The position numbers and the translations under genes are program-made. 64,000 bases of DNA from Oceanimonas sp052119705 (GTDB taxonomy: Bacteria > Pseudomonadota > Gammaproteobacteria > Enterobacterales > Aeromonadaceae): positions 1 through 64,000 of the forward strand of contig NZ_JBGQOP010000006.1 in assembly GCF_052119705.1 (NCBI RefSeq). The letters are read 5' to 3'. The first letter of the stretch is position 1, and each line of letters opens with the position of its first letter. This document shows positions 6,911 through 15,360 of the stretch, piece after piece. The notes beneath the pieces were generated by a model. It did not search any database, was not told the origin of the DNA, and worked only from the letters and a program-made list of their open reading frames with translations.

Positions 6911-7660
6911 ATGACGTGGCAACAAACATTAGCAGATCTAGAAACCGGTAAAGTGCGCGCCGCAGCACAAAATAGCAGCGGTATTTGGCAAGTGAATACG
7001 GCGGTAAAGCGCGCCATTTTAGCGGCATTTGCAGCCGGAAAAAATACTGAGTTTACGGGGGCATATCATGGCTTTGTGGATAAACATACCTTAGCTGCGC
7101 GTGAGTTTACCCTTGCCGATCAGGTGAGAATGGTGCCTGGCGGTTCATCGGTGCGTGCGGGTGCTTATGTGGCGCCGGGCGTGATTATTATGCCGCCAGC
7201 CTATATCAATATTGGCGCTTTTGTTGATAGCGGTACCCTGATCGATAGCCATGCACTGATTGGTTCCTGTGCACAAATCGGCAAGCATGTGCATGTGTCT
7301 GCCGCGGTGCAAATTGGTGGTGTGCTGGAGCCCATTGGCGCGAGGCCGGTTATTATTGAAGATAATGCCTTCTTAGGTGCTGGGGTGATTATTGTGGAAG
7401 GCGTTGTGGTGAAAAAAGGCGCTGTGATAGCACCTGGGGTGTCGTTGTCTGCGTCGGTACCGGTTTATGACTGTGTTAATCAGCTGGTATTGGGGAAGGG
7501 TGCCGATATTCCCGAAAATGCGGTAGTGGTACCCGGAACCCGACCTGTTGCGGGTGCTTGGGCTGAGTTGCAAGGGCTTAACATGGCGTGTGCGTTAATT
7601 GTGAAATACCGCGATGACAGCAGTAATGCCGCTTTAGAGTTGGAAGCTGTACTGCGCTAG
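6911..7660 (+). CDS. DapD-like acyl-CoA N-succinyltransferase paralogue
   Basis: A 249-residue left-handed beta-helix protein matching tetrahydrodipicolinate N-succinyltransferase, which is usually about 274 residues. Core segments are IMPPAYINIGAFVDSGTLID, IGSCAQIGKHVHVSAAVQIGGVLEP, IIEDNAFLGAG and VVVPGTRP, with the expected Asp and Glu of the active site present. The shorter N-terminus and its pairing with a PLP decarboxylase 9 bases downstream argue that this is a paralogue in a separate pathway rather than the housekeeping dapD. TabB of tabtoxin synthesis is such a paralogue. It may equally serve lysine synthesis. Confidence 0.75.
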   Translation: MTWQQTLADLETGKVRAAAQNSSGIWQVNTAVKRAILAAFAAGKNTEFTGAYHGFVDKHTLAAREFTLADQVRMVPGGSSVRAGAYVAPGVIIMPPAYINIGAFVDSGTLIDSHALIGSCAQIGKHVHVSAAVQIGGVLEPIGARPVIIEDNAFLGAGVIIVEGVVVKKGAVIAPGVSLSASVPVYDCVNQLVLGKGADIPENAVVVPGTRPVAGAWAELQGLNMACALIVKYRDDSSNAALELEAVLR

Positions 7661-7669
7661 GAGCAAAAA

Positions 7670-8932
7670 ATGACTGCCATGTTACATTCAACAATTAGGC
7701 CAAGCTGGCTTAGAAAAGCGGTACTTGAACCACTGGTAGCGCACCATAAAGCGCTGAAAAAGAGTGCTGAAACTAATCCAGATGAAGCCGGCTTTTTTCT
7801 TTATGATTTAGACTTTCTTCAGCAACACGCGTCTATGCTGATGCGCCAAGATGTGGTTAAGCTGTGGTTTGCGGTAAAAGCCAATCCCTTGTCGCGGGTA
7901 ATAAGCACATTAGCGCAGCAAGGGTTTAATTTTGATGTTGCGAGTCAGGGCGAACTCAGCCAAGTGCTAGCACAAGATGTGCCCGCTGCGCGCATTCTTA
8001 ATACGGGTCCTGCCAAGTCACAGCGGCAAATGAAAGCCTTTTTAAGCCAAGGTGTTCGCACCTTTGTGGTGGAGAGTGTGAATCAGTTGTACTGGCTTAA
8101 CCAAGCCGCGAATGAATTATCTTGCCGGCCGCAAGTGTTGCTACGCGTGCAGTTGCAATGGTCTGAGGGCGAAAAAAATCCTTTAGGTGGCAACGAAGTG
8201 ACGCCTTTTGGTTTATCTTGCCAAGCGTGGCAAACGGTCAAAGTCAGCGACTTTCCTGCGCTAAATATCAATGGTTTACATATTTTCCAATGGGGAAACA
8301 TGCTCAGCAATGAGCGCCTGTTTGAGCTCTGGTCGCAAATGGTTACGCCCTTGCTGGCGCTGGCTACACAGCTAGCAATGAGCTTAGAGGTATTAGATTT
8401 AGGCGGCGGGCTCGGGGTGGATTATTTACAAACAGGGCAGGGATTAAGCTGGCCAAGCATTGTCGCCGATTTAGCAATAATAAAAGCACAAGCAGGGGTG
8501 AGGGAGCTTTGGTTAGAGTTAGGGCGTTTTGCCGTCGCTGAAATGGGCTATTACGTGACCTCTGTGGTGGATCGTAAAGAGAATTTTCAGCACCAACAAT
8601 TAGTACTCGCTGGCGGAATTAATCATTTAATGCGCCCAGCTATTACCGAACAGCCTTTTCCTGTGGCTATGCTCAGAGCGTCATTAGCAAAGCTTAGTTA
8701 TTTTGATCTTCATGGCCCACTTTGTACCAGTTTAGATAAATTGGGCACAGTGGCGCTCGCCTGTGATGTAGACGTTGATGACTCATTAATCTTTGGTTTT
8801 GCAGGTGCCTACGGATTTACTGAAAGTATGCCCTTTTTTCTCTGCCATTCCATTGCGGCTGAATATGTGTTGCAGCACGGTAAGATTGAACAGGTGCGTA
8901 GTGCAGAGCCCGCTTCATGGTATTTACGCTAG
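7670..8932 (+). CDS. PLP-dependent decarboxylase, LysA/TabA-like
   Basis: A 420-residue fold-type III PLP enzyme (Orn/DAP/Arg decarboxylase family 2). The PLP lysine is K70 in WFAVKANP, the phosphate-binding glycine loop is LGGGLGVDY (244-252), and ELGR (283-286) replaces the common EPGR. The C-terminal cysteine motif of true decarboxylases, usually GPxCESxD, reads GPLCTSLDKL (349-358), so substrate choice is probably altered. AGGAG lies before the ATG and the gap from the DapD-like gene is 9 bases, so the two form an operon. Tabtoxin TabA and several antibiotic-pathway enzymes belong to this family, but the substrate here is unknown. Confidence 0.78.
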   Translation: MTAMLHSTIRPSWLRKAVLEPLVAHHKALKKSAETNPDEAGFFLYDLDFLQQHASMLMRQDVVKLWFAVKANPLSRVISTLAQQGFNFDVASQGELSQVLAQDVPAARILNTGPAKSQRQMKAFLSQGVRTFVVESVNQLYWLNQAANELSCRPQVLLRVQLQWSEGEKNPLGGNEVTPFGLSCQAWQTVKVSDFPALNINGLHIFQWGNMLSNERLFELWSQMVTPLLALATQLAMSLEVLDLGGGLGVDYLQTGQGLSWPSIVADLAIIKAQAGVRELWLELGRFAVAEMGYYVTSVVDRKENFQHQQLVLAGGINHLMRPAITEQPFPVAMLRASLAKLSYFDLHGPLCTSLDKLGTVALACDVDVDDSLIFGFAGAYGFTESMPFFLCHSIAAEYVLQHGKIEQVRSAEPASWYLR

Positions 8933-9180
8933 CGGGGCCTATGAGGTTATTTTAGCTTTACTGAGGCTGGATAATATTTATCACCAAGATTTTTATTAAA
9001 TTTTCTATTCGCTATAAGATTTATCGCTGCAATTGTGGCCGTGATGCAGGCCTAAATCGCAGTGAGTAGGTAAAGCGACTCCTTGATAGATTTTCTGCGG
9101 TGAATGCTACTTAATATAAGTAATACCTCGAAACTAATGTGGATTTTGTCGAAATTTTGCTTTTAAAGACTCAAGACTTC
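8933..9180. other. Spacer without recognised gene
   Basis: No credible coding frame, tRNA or strong terminator was seen directly after the decarboxylase gene; the sequence is AT-rich. Confidence 0.5.
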
Positions 9181-9345
9181 TTCGCCACGTCTCTTTGCTA
9201 CGATAAGCACTGAACTCACGGAAAAATTAAGATTAAGACCAAAACGAACATTGACTTGGTAAGACCTTACAAGAGATATGCTGTTGGTTTGTCGCTCTTC
9301 GTCCGTGGGTTCTGTGCCTCTCGCAACAAACAAGCGTGGCAAAAA
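9181..9345. repeat. Dispersed GCCACGGA repeat, copy C (degenerate)
   Basis: Begins TTCGCCACG and ends GCGTGGCAAAAA. The internal GAACTCACGGAAAAATTAAG matches copy B (46116-46295) closely. A short open frame on the minus strand here is not coding by any sign. Confidence 0.5.
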
Positions 9346-9419
9346 TAGGTTTAAGTGTTCGTTTTTTCTTTGCCAAGTTGGGCAGTAGCATACAACCACA
9401 TAAGTTATGTGTGATTACT

Positions 9420-9467
9420 TATGCCCTTTTAACGTGCGTTAGTTGCACGGTAACAGGGCATTTTTAT
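9420..9467 (+). terminator. Rho-independent terminator
   Basis: TGCCCT pairs with AGGGCA, with an inner GTGC/GCAC pair, followed by TTTTTATG on the plus strand. The nearest plus-strand gene upstream ends at 8932. Confidence 0.55.
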
Positions 9468-9527
9468 GTTTAATCGCTTTTGCTTCTCTTTGGTTAAAAT
9501 ATAGCCGAATAGAATATTGAAACCAGT

Positions 9528-9998
9528 TTATTGAATAGCTAGCAGCTCTACTTCAAAAACAAGTAAAGAGCCGGGCTCTATGGCCCCCGCAGGGCTGTTG
9601 CCGTAAGCGAGTTTTGATGGGATAAAGAATTTAAATTTATCGCCCACCACCATTAGCTGCACACCTTCCGTCCAGCCTCTTATAACTCTATTTAACGGGA
9701 AACTAATAGGCTCATTGCGATCTACTGAGCTATCAAATACGGTGCCGTCTAATAATGTGCCGTGATAATGCACTTTTACGGTAGAGCTGGCAGTGGGGTG
9801 AATATTGCCTTCACCTTTATTTAATATTTGATATTGCAAGCCAGAAGCGGTTTCTATTACGCCTTCATTGTTTTTGTTGGTTACTAAAAATTCTTTGCCA
9901 ATGGTTATATTTTCAAGTGCTGCCTTTTTATGGTTTGAATTTCTAATAACATAAAATGCCACAATCAAAATTATTGCTGCCAAAATAACAAATTTCAT
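9528..9998 (-). CDS. FKBP-type peptidyl-prolyl cis-trans isomerase, membrane-anchored
   Basis: A 156-residue protein from the ATG at 9998, which has AGGAAC upstream; an earlier in-frame start lacks this. Residues 1-18 form a hydrophobic anchor or signal (VILAAIILIVAFYVI). The FKBP domain fills the rest: ASGLQYQILNKGEG, VKVHYHGTLLDGTVFDSS, VIRGWTEGVQLMVVGDKFKFFIPSKLAYG and LLVFEVELL. The FK506-pocket aromatic residues are mostly kept. It should isomerise Xaa-Pro bonds in the periplasm, like FklB or Mip relatives. Confidence 0.88.
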   Translation of the reverse strand: MKFVILAAIILIVAFYVIRNSNHKKAALENITIGKEFLVTNKNNEGVIETASGLQYQILNKGEGNIHPTASSTVKVHYHGTLLDGTVFDSSVDRNEPISFPLNRVIRGWTEGVQLMVVGDKFKFFIPSKLAYGNSPAGAIEPGSLLVFEVELLAIQ

Positions 9999-10100
9999 TA
10001 TCGTTCCTATTAATGTTGAATACTTGCATTCTAACACTCGATTCTTTTTGTGGTAAGGGGTATCTCAATACGGCGCTAACGAGATAGAAATAGCTAATGC

Positions 10101-10349
10101 TTAGAGGTATTGAACCTGTGGTTGGCCACAAACCACTTGCTCTAGGGATTGCCTTGGCGGATTTGCCATTGTTAATGACCCTGTAAAGGGCTTGAGGATA
10201 AGATGACAAGGTTCAAGCCCTGCTTTAAACGCCAAGCTTTCAAGCGGTACAAGAGGTTGCTTATTTATACGCCAACCATTGAGATTGCTTGCCCTAAGTA
10301 GCCATTGCAGCTGTTGAGGGTTAGGCTCATTTTGTCTACAATGGCGCAC
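10101..10349 (-). CDS. Hypothetical 82-residue protein
   Basis: An open frame with a GTG start that diverges from the DUF3297 gene 27 bases away. The sequence, with PLVPLESLAFKAGLEPCHLI and a C-terminal SLEQVVCGQPQVQYL, shows no domain I recognise, no signal and no membrane segment. Codon use looks ordinary, but the ribosome site is weak. It may be a genuine small gene or chance. Confidence 0.4.
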   Translation of the reverse strand: MRHCRQNEPNPQQLQWLLRASNLNGWRINKQPLVPLESLAFKAGLEPCHLILKPFTGSLTMANPPRQSLEQVVCGQPQVQYL

Positions 10350-10376
10350 TTTCTATCTCTATATGCTAGGTCAATC

Positions 10377-10625
10377 ATGAACGATACTAAATCGCTACCA
10401 GAGTTACCGGATCGCCTGTCGACTAACCCTCGTAGCCCACATCATGTGGCAGAAATTTTTGAGCACAACATTGGTATTCGCCTCAATGGTAAAGAGCGTT
10501 TCGACGTGGATGAGTATTGCATCAGTGAAGGCTGGGTAAAAATTTCTTCACCTAAAGCGCTAGATCGCCGTGGCCAACCCTTGCTGATTACCGTCAAGGG
10601 TACGGTTGAAGCTTTTTATAGCTAA
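10377..10625 (+). CDS. DUF3297 family protein
   Basis: An 82-residue protein from the ATG at 10377. It matches the DUF3297 pattern LPDRLSTNPRSPHHVAEIFEHNIGIRLNGKER, VDEYCISEGWVKI and DRRGQPLLITVKGTVEAFY almost end to end. The family is widespread in gammaproteobacteria and has no known function. A perfect terminator follows 22 bases after the stop, so it is transcribed alone. Upstream in-frame codons from 10305 lack the family sequence and are excluded. Confidence 0.85.
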   Translation: MNDTKSLPELPDRLSTNPRSPHHVAEIFEHNIGIRLNGKERFDVDEYCISEGWVKISSPKALDRRGQPLLITVKGTVEAFYS

Positions 10626-10647
10626 GCTATTTTTAAGTTGTCTTATT

Positions 10648-10678
10648 AAAGAGTCTAGAATACCTAGACTCTTTTTTT
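10648..10678 (+). terminator. Rho-independent terminator after DUF3297 gene
   Basis: AGAGTCTAG and CTAGACTCT form a perfect 9-bp stem with an AATAC loop followed by seven T. Confidence 0.9.
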
Positions 10679-10905
10679 ATATCTAATTAAAAGTGTAATG
10701 TCGGTAATTTTTTATTCGTAATGGTTAATCGGTAGCTGGTTTTTTCATTAAAATTTCATATAACTAGGCTATGGCGCTGTGTTAAATATTCATTTTTATT
10801 TTTGTGATGTTATATTTGGCCGAGCAGGGCTTGCTCTATAGGCGATTGAGTGTTGTACTTCATTTTCCTAATTTCAATTTTTATGTATTACATAAGGAAC
10901 ATCTG

Positions 10906-11487
10906 ATGGCGGCTAAAAATATTTTGATGTTGGTAGGCGACTACGTTGAAGATTATGAAGTGATGGTGCCTTTTCAAGCGTTGCAGATGGTTGGCCATAC
11001 GGTACACGCAGTTTGCCCGGGTAAGAAAGCGGGTGACTTTGTACGCACGGCGATCCACGATTTTGAAGGTGATCAAACCTATAGCGAAAAGCCGGGCCAC
11101 AATTTTGTGCTGAACTTCGACTTTGCCGATGTGAAGGCTGAGGATTATGACGCCTTAGTGGTGCCCGGTGGGCGCTCGCCCGAGTACTTGCGTTTGAATG
11201 TGACTGTGTTGGAGTTGGTACAAGCGTTTGATGATGCGAAAAAGCCTATTGCGGCTGTGTGTCATGGCCCACAGTTACTAGCGGCGGCAGGCGTGTTGAA
11301 CGGGCGTGAATGTGCAGCTTACCCTGCTTGTGGCCCTGACGTAGAAATGTCAGGTGGGCGTTATGTGGAGCTTGAGGTAACCGGTGTGCACCTTGAAGGT
11401 AACTTGGTGACGGCGCCTGCTTGGCCGGCGCACCCAGCATGGTTGGCGGGTTTTCTAACGCTACTGGGTACCAAAATTACTTTATAA
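10906..11487 (+). CDS. DJ-1/PfpI family protein
   Basis: A 193-residue class I glutamine amidotransferase-like protein. It starts with NILMLVGDYVEDYE, has VVPGGRSPEYLR (86-97), and the nucleophile elbow AAVCHGPQLL places C119 next to H120, as in PfpI and DJ-1 relatives. Possible roles are glyoxalase, protease/chaperone or deglycase activity; these cannot be told apart by sequence. The ATG at 10906 has AAGGA at proper spacing, while an extension to 10804 is not homologous. A terminator follows at 11496. Confidence 0.88.
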   Translation: MAAKNILMLVGDYVEDYEVMVPFQALQMVGHTVHAVCPGKKAGDFVRTAIHDFEGDQTYSEKPGHNFVLNFDFADVKAEDYDALVVPGGRSPEYLRLNVTVLELVQAFDDAKKPIAAVCHGPQLLAAAGVLNGRECAAYPACGPDVEMSGGRYVELEVTGVHLEGNLVTAPAWPAHPAWLAGFLTLLGTKITL

Positions 11488-11495
11488 ATTTTTTT

Positions 11496-11530
11496 ACGAG
11501 CGCCTAGCTTTGCCAAGGCGCTCGTTTAGT
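11496..11530 (+). terminator. Rho-independent terminator after DJ-1/PfpI gene
   Basis: GAGCGCC and GGCGCTC form the stem, with a TTTTT run before and GTTTAGTTT after it. It could serve both strands. Confidence 0.75.
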
Positions 11531-11546
11531 TTATTGATTTTTAATG

Positions 11547-11645
11547 CTATTTGTTCTTTTTAGCGTCTTTTTGGGCTTTCTTCTCTTTGGCTGTTAATAG
11601 CGGTTTTTTCTTGACGTCTTTTTTACTGTCTTGTCCTTTGCTCAT
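11547..11645 (-). CDS. 32-residue lysine-rich small protein
   Basis: A short gene beginning MSKGQDSKKDVKKK and continuing PLLTAKEKKAQKDAKKNK, over one third lysine. AAAGGAA lies six bases before the ATG at 11645, an excellent ribosome site. Similar small proteins starting MSKG-DSKK and containing a TxKEKxAxK block occur in many gammaproteobacteria, as far as I recall; the function is unknown. The charge suggests nucleic-acid or ribosome binding, which is inference. Confidence 0.75.
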   Translation of the reverse strand: MSKGQDSKKDVKKKPLLTAKEKKAQKDAKKNK

Positions 11646-11970
11646 GATCTGTTCCTTTAAACCTAAAGCCAAATAAGCCAGTGAATGGCAGGATTACGCA
11701 TTGGACTCTGCCTGAACCGTCCAATTTTTTACGTGACGGTCTTAGTATGGCCTAAGGGCTGCCAATAGATACTAATGTTTTTTGCTGTTACGGCCTTTGT
11801 GGCTGCAAATAACGAATAATCACTTCCATGTTTTTATGTTTAGCCATATTTTTGTATTTTATAAATAAAATGTGAACCATTATGGTTGCCGCAAAGAGAT
11901 TTATTAATCGTTAGGGCAATAAAAATATATTTTATTTATACTTATTATTTATAAAAATGGAGTGATTGTT

Positions 11971-12909
11971 ATGGCCTACGATTTAAATAACAGATTAGTC
12001 ATAGGTGTTGCTTCAAGCGCTATGTTTGATTTAACTGAGTCGGATACGGTTTTTTGTATTCAAGGCGAAGAAAAATATCGGGCTTATCAAGCAGCAAATA
12101 TCGATAACCCACTGGGCAAAGGTGTTTCCTTTTCTTTTATCAAGCGCTTACTGTCTCTCAATCACTTGAGTCTTGATCAAGAAGACCCGCTGGTGGAAGT
12201 GGTGTTATTGTCGAGTAATGACCCCGATACGGGGTTGCGGGTGATGAAGACTATTGAGCATTATAAGTTGCCTATTTCTCGAGCAATCTTTATGCAAGGC
12301 AAGTCTCCTTATGAGTACATTCCTGCTTTAAATATTTCATTATTTTTATCTGCCAATGCGGTTGATGTGAGAAAAGCGATTGGCATGGGTTATCCGGCCG
12401 GTCATGTGATGGCATCAAGAATGGTCGATGAAGAGGGGGATGACTTAAGGATTGCCTTCGACTTTGATGGCGTGTTGGCCGACGATGAGTCTGAAACCGT
12501 GATGCACAATACCAATGATGTTAACCAGTTTCATGACCATGAAACTAAAAACGTATTACAGCCCCATAATCCCGGGCCATTAAAAGAGTTTTTAGTGAAA
12601 ATATCAGCGATTCAACGGCTGGAAGAGCAAAAGAAACGCACCGAACCTGATTATAAAAACAAACTGCGAGTATCCATTGTGACAGCTCGTAATGCGCCTT
12701 CTCACGAGCGTGCGCTCAATACCTTAAAAGGTTGGGGTGTGATGACCAATGATGCCTTTTTTCTGGGTGGCGTAGATAAAAGCCTCATATTAGGCATTCT
12801 TAAACCGCATATTTTCTTTGATGATCAAACGCGTCATTTAGACTCCACCAGTTCGGTGGCGCCGTCTGTGCATATTCCCTTTGGCGTGAAGAACGAGGAC
12901 ACAAGCTGA
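11971..12909 (+). CDS. 5'-nucleotidase (cytosolic type 1-like)
   Basis: A 312-residue member of the 5_nucleotid (PF06189) family, HAD-like phosphatases that dephosphorylate nucleoside monophosphates. Start residues MAYDLNNRLVIGVASSAMFDL and the GKGVSFSFIKRLLSLN block are family-typical. The HAD motif I reads IAFDFDGVLADDESE near residue 165, and later motifs are VSIVTARNAPSHERAL, FFLGGVDKS and FFDDQTRH. GGAG precedes the ATG at 11971 by 8 bases; a GTG nine bases upstream is possible. Monocistronic by spacing. Confidence 0.88.
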   Translation: MAYDLNNRLVIGVASSAMFDLTESDTVFCIQGEEKYRAYQAANIDNPLGKGVSFSFIKRLLSLNHLSLDQEDPLVEVVLLSSNDPDTGLRVMKTIEHYKLPISRAIFMQGKSPYEYIPALNISLFLSANAVDVRKAIGMGYPAGHVMASRMVDEEGDDLRIAFDFDGVLADDESETVMHNTNDVNQFHDHETKNVLQPHNPGPLKEFLVKISAIQRLEEQKKRTEPDYKNKLRVSIVTARNAPSHERALNTLKGWGVMTNDAFFLGGVDKSLILGILKPHIFFDDQTRHLDSTSSVAPSVHIPFGVKNEDTS

Positions 12910-13073
12910 TAATATTCACTTCAGAAATATGGTCCAGCAGGTGCGACTACCCTAAATGGAGCTGCGGGCGGCGGCCATCCATTATTTCAGCTGAGTAAGA
13001 GCCTGCCCCTTGGCTTTCATCTTCTGATAAGCTGGCTTAACATTCATGTTACTGCCCGACTGGAGCTAGCTGC

Positions 13074-14606
13074 ATGACTCAACCTGAAGACCTCCATCTT
13101 AATCTGCGCAATCTACACGCCGACGACTACGACCAGCTGCAAGTGCTGATGGATCGTGTGTATGACGACATCGGCGGCGCTTGGCCAAAAGACACCATTG
13201 CCGCGCTGATTGAACAATTCCCCGATGGGCAAATTTGTATCGAAGACGGCGACCAGCTGGTGGCGGTGGCGCTGACCGTATCGGTTAAATACGAGCGTTT
13301 TAGTAACCCCCATACCTATGACGATTTAATATTGAAGAATGAACAAATCAGGCACAGCGACAAGGGCGACTCTTTGTATGGCTTAGATGTGTTTATTCAG
13401 CCGGAATATCGGGGTTTTCGCTTAGGCCGACGCTTATACGAGGCGCGCAAAGAGCTGTGCCGATCACTGAATTTACGGGCGATTTTAGCCGGTGGCCGGA
13501 TCCCGGGTTATTCTCTGCATGCGGAGCTGTATACGCCGGCGCAATATATAGAGCGAGTAGGGCGTAAAGATATTTACGACCCTATTTTAAGTTTTCAGCT
13601 GGCTAATGATTTTCAGGTGACGCGCCTGATGCGTAAGTATCTGCCTGAGGATAAAAAGTCCCTTGGTTACGCGACTTTGTTGGAGTGGCGCAATATTCTC
13701 TATACGCCGCCGTCCTCAATATTGAATGAAAAGAAAACCCAAGTGCGCATGGGTGCCGTGCAGTGGCAAATGCGCGAGTTTGGCTCGGTGGAAGAAGTAT
13801 TAGAGCAAGTGGAATATTTTGTGGATGCGCTGTCGGATTATAAGAGTGACTTTGCGCTGTTTCCGGAGTTTTTTAATGCGCCTTTGATGGGCTTAACCGA
13901 TCAGCTAGATCAAACCCGCGCCATTCGTTATTTGGCGCAATATACCCAACAGTTTCGCGACCGCATGTCGGAAATGGCGGTGAGCTATAACATCAATATT
14001 ATTACCGGCTCTATGCCGTTGTTGGAAAACGACCGTGTGTATAATGTCTCGTATTTGTGCCACCGCGATGGACGGGTCGACGAGCAGCGCAAGATCCACA
14101 TTACACCTCATGAGCGCCGCGATTGGGTGATTGAAGGCGGTAAGCAGTTTGAGGTGTTTGAAACGGACGCAGGCCGCGTGGCCATTCTGATCTGCTACGA
14201 CATTGAATTTCCTGAGTTGGGGCGCATCGCCGCCAGCAAAGAGGTAGACATTATTTGCGTGCCGTTTTGGACGGACACCAAAAACAGTTATCTGCGAGTG
14301 CGCCATTGTGCCCAAGCGCGTGCCATTGAAAACGAGTGTTACGTGGTGATCACCGGCAGTGTGGGTAACTTACCTAAGGTGCAAAACTTAGACGTGCAAT
14401 ATGCCCAGTCTTCGGTATTTTCACCGTCAGACTTTTCATTCCCCCACGATGCGGTGATGGCGGAAACCACGGCCAATTCCGAGATGATGATGTTCTCGGA
14501 CTTGGATCTGGAAAAGCTGACGCTAGTGCGCAATGAGGGCTCGGTGACCAACTTGAAAGACAGACGCACAGACTTGTACGATCTCGTTACCTCGTTAAAT
14601 AACTGA
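13074..14606 (+). CDS. GNAT acetyltransferase / carbon-nitrogen hydrolase fusion
   Basis: A 510-residue two-domain protein. Residues 1-200 form a GNAT fold with the acetyl-CoA loop EYRGFRLGRRLYE (111-123). Residues 223-505 are a nitrilase-superfamily hydrolase with catalytic E265 (ALFPEFFN), K340 (RKIHITPHE) and C374 (ILICYDIEFPE). The same fusion exists in other bacteria, for example YhcX of Bacillus. The likely chemistry is amide or nitrile hydrolysis joined to an N-acetyl transfer; the substrate is unknown. It stands alone, with spacers of about 160 and 230 bases on its sides. Confidence 0.9.
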   Translation: MTQPEDLHLNLRNLHADDYDQLQVLMDRVYDDIGGAWPKDTIAALIEQFPDGQICIEDGDQLVAVALTVSVKYERFSNPHTYDDLILKNEQIRHSDKGDSLYGLDVFIQPEYRGFRLGRRLYEARKELCRSLNLRAILAGGRIPGYSLHAELYTPAQYIERVGRKDIYDPILSFQLANDFQVTRLMRKYLPEDKKSLGYATLLEWRNILYTPPSSILNEKKTQVRMGAVQWQMREFGSVEEVLEQVEYFVDALSDYKSDFALFPEFFNAPLMGLTDQLDQTRAIRYLAQYTQQFRDRMSEMAVSYNINIITGSMPLLENDRVYNVSYLCHRDGRVDEQRKIHITPHERRDWVIEGGKQFEVFETDAGRVAILICYDIEFPELGRIAASKEVDIICVPFWTDTKNSYLRVRHCAQARAIENECYVVITGSVGNLPKVQNLDVQYAQSSVFSPSDFSFPHDAVMAETTANSEMMMFSDLDLEKLTLVRNEGSVTNLKDRRTDLYDLVTSLNN

Positions 14607-14839
14607 GTCATGACTTTAAAGGTGCGTGTTGAAATACCTAAGCTAGCTTGCCGAGGCACAAAGCGCATCTTACCGATAACTCTTGGCGGCCAATAACCAG
14701 AGTGGCTGGGTGAAGTTTGCACAACGCATAGCTTCAGCATCGTAATAATGCGTGTAAAACGCCGTGAAGTGTTAAACTGCCGCCTTTGCTGCAATCCTTG
14801 TGTGGTTGCAGATCACTTTTAGCTTGTTGGATACGATTA

Positions 14840-15181
14840 ATGTCAGATAAATTTTTCTTTAAAGGCCGCCAAGATGCACGCCAAAGTCATATTAAATATG
14901 GCTACGAAACTCAGGCTAAGCCGCGAAACGGCAGCAAGAAATATCCGTTAATGCTGGTGGTGACCAGCGAAGCGCGCAAGCTGGAAGTGGCCGCGCAAGT
15001 GGCTGCAGCCGAACTGTATGCCGAGATAGAGTTAGACACCCGTGAGGGTGCGGTTGAGTCGATTGGCGCGCTGACCGTGCAACTGAGCAAGCAAGCCGCG
15101 GTAAAGGTAGAAAAATTGCCAGCGCGCAATGACGTTTGTTCTTGTGGCAGCGGTAAAAAGTTTAAGAAGTGCTGCGGCTAA
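14840..15181 (+). CDS. PBPRA1643 family SWIM/SEC-C metal-binding protein
   Basis: A 113-residue protein. The C-terminus NDVCSCGSGKKFKKCCG is a SEC-C zinc-binding motif like that of SecA. The N-terminus FFFKGRQDARQSHIKYGYET fits the PBPRA1643 family (TIGR04102). The function is unknown. The ATG at 14840 begins the family sequence; the 18 upstream in-frame residues are not homologous. Confidence 0.85.
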   Translation: MSDKFFFKGRQDARQSHIKYGYETQAKPRNGSKKYPLMLVVTSEARKLEVAAQVAAAELYAEIELDTREGAVESIGALTVQLSKQAAVKVEKLPARNDVCSCGSGKKFKKCCG

Positions 15182-15360
15182 CCATACTGTTAAAAGTAAG
15201 GTTTTAATTGCACAAATGAGCTGGAAATGATTTTGCCAGCTTAAAGCTTAACGGGTGTATCAAATGAATACTGTTTGCTGCACTCCGTTGAGTTTCTGCT
15301 ATTGCACTCATTGCTATCAGTAATAAGCGCAGATGCAGCGCCCAGAACAGAGAACATTGC

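Noticed and set aside
9163..9399. 78-codon minus-strand frame
   Set aside because: It lies across a dispersed repeat, has no ribosome site and encodes no recognisable sequence.
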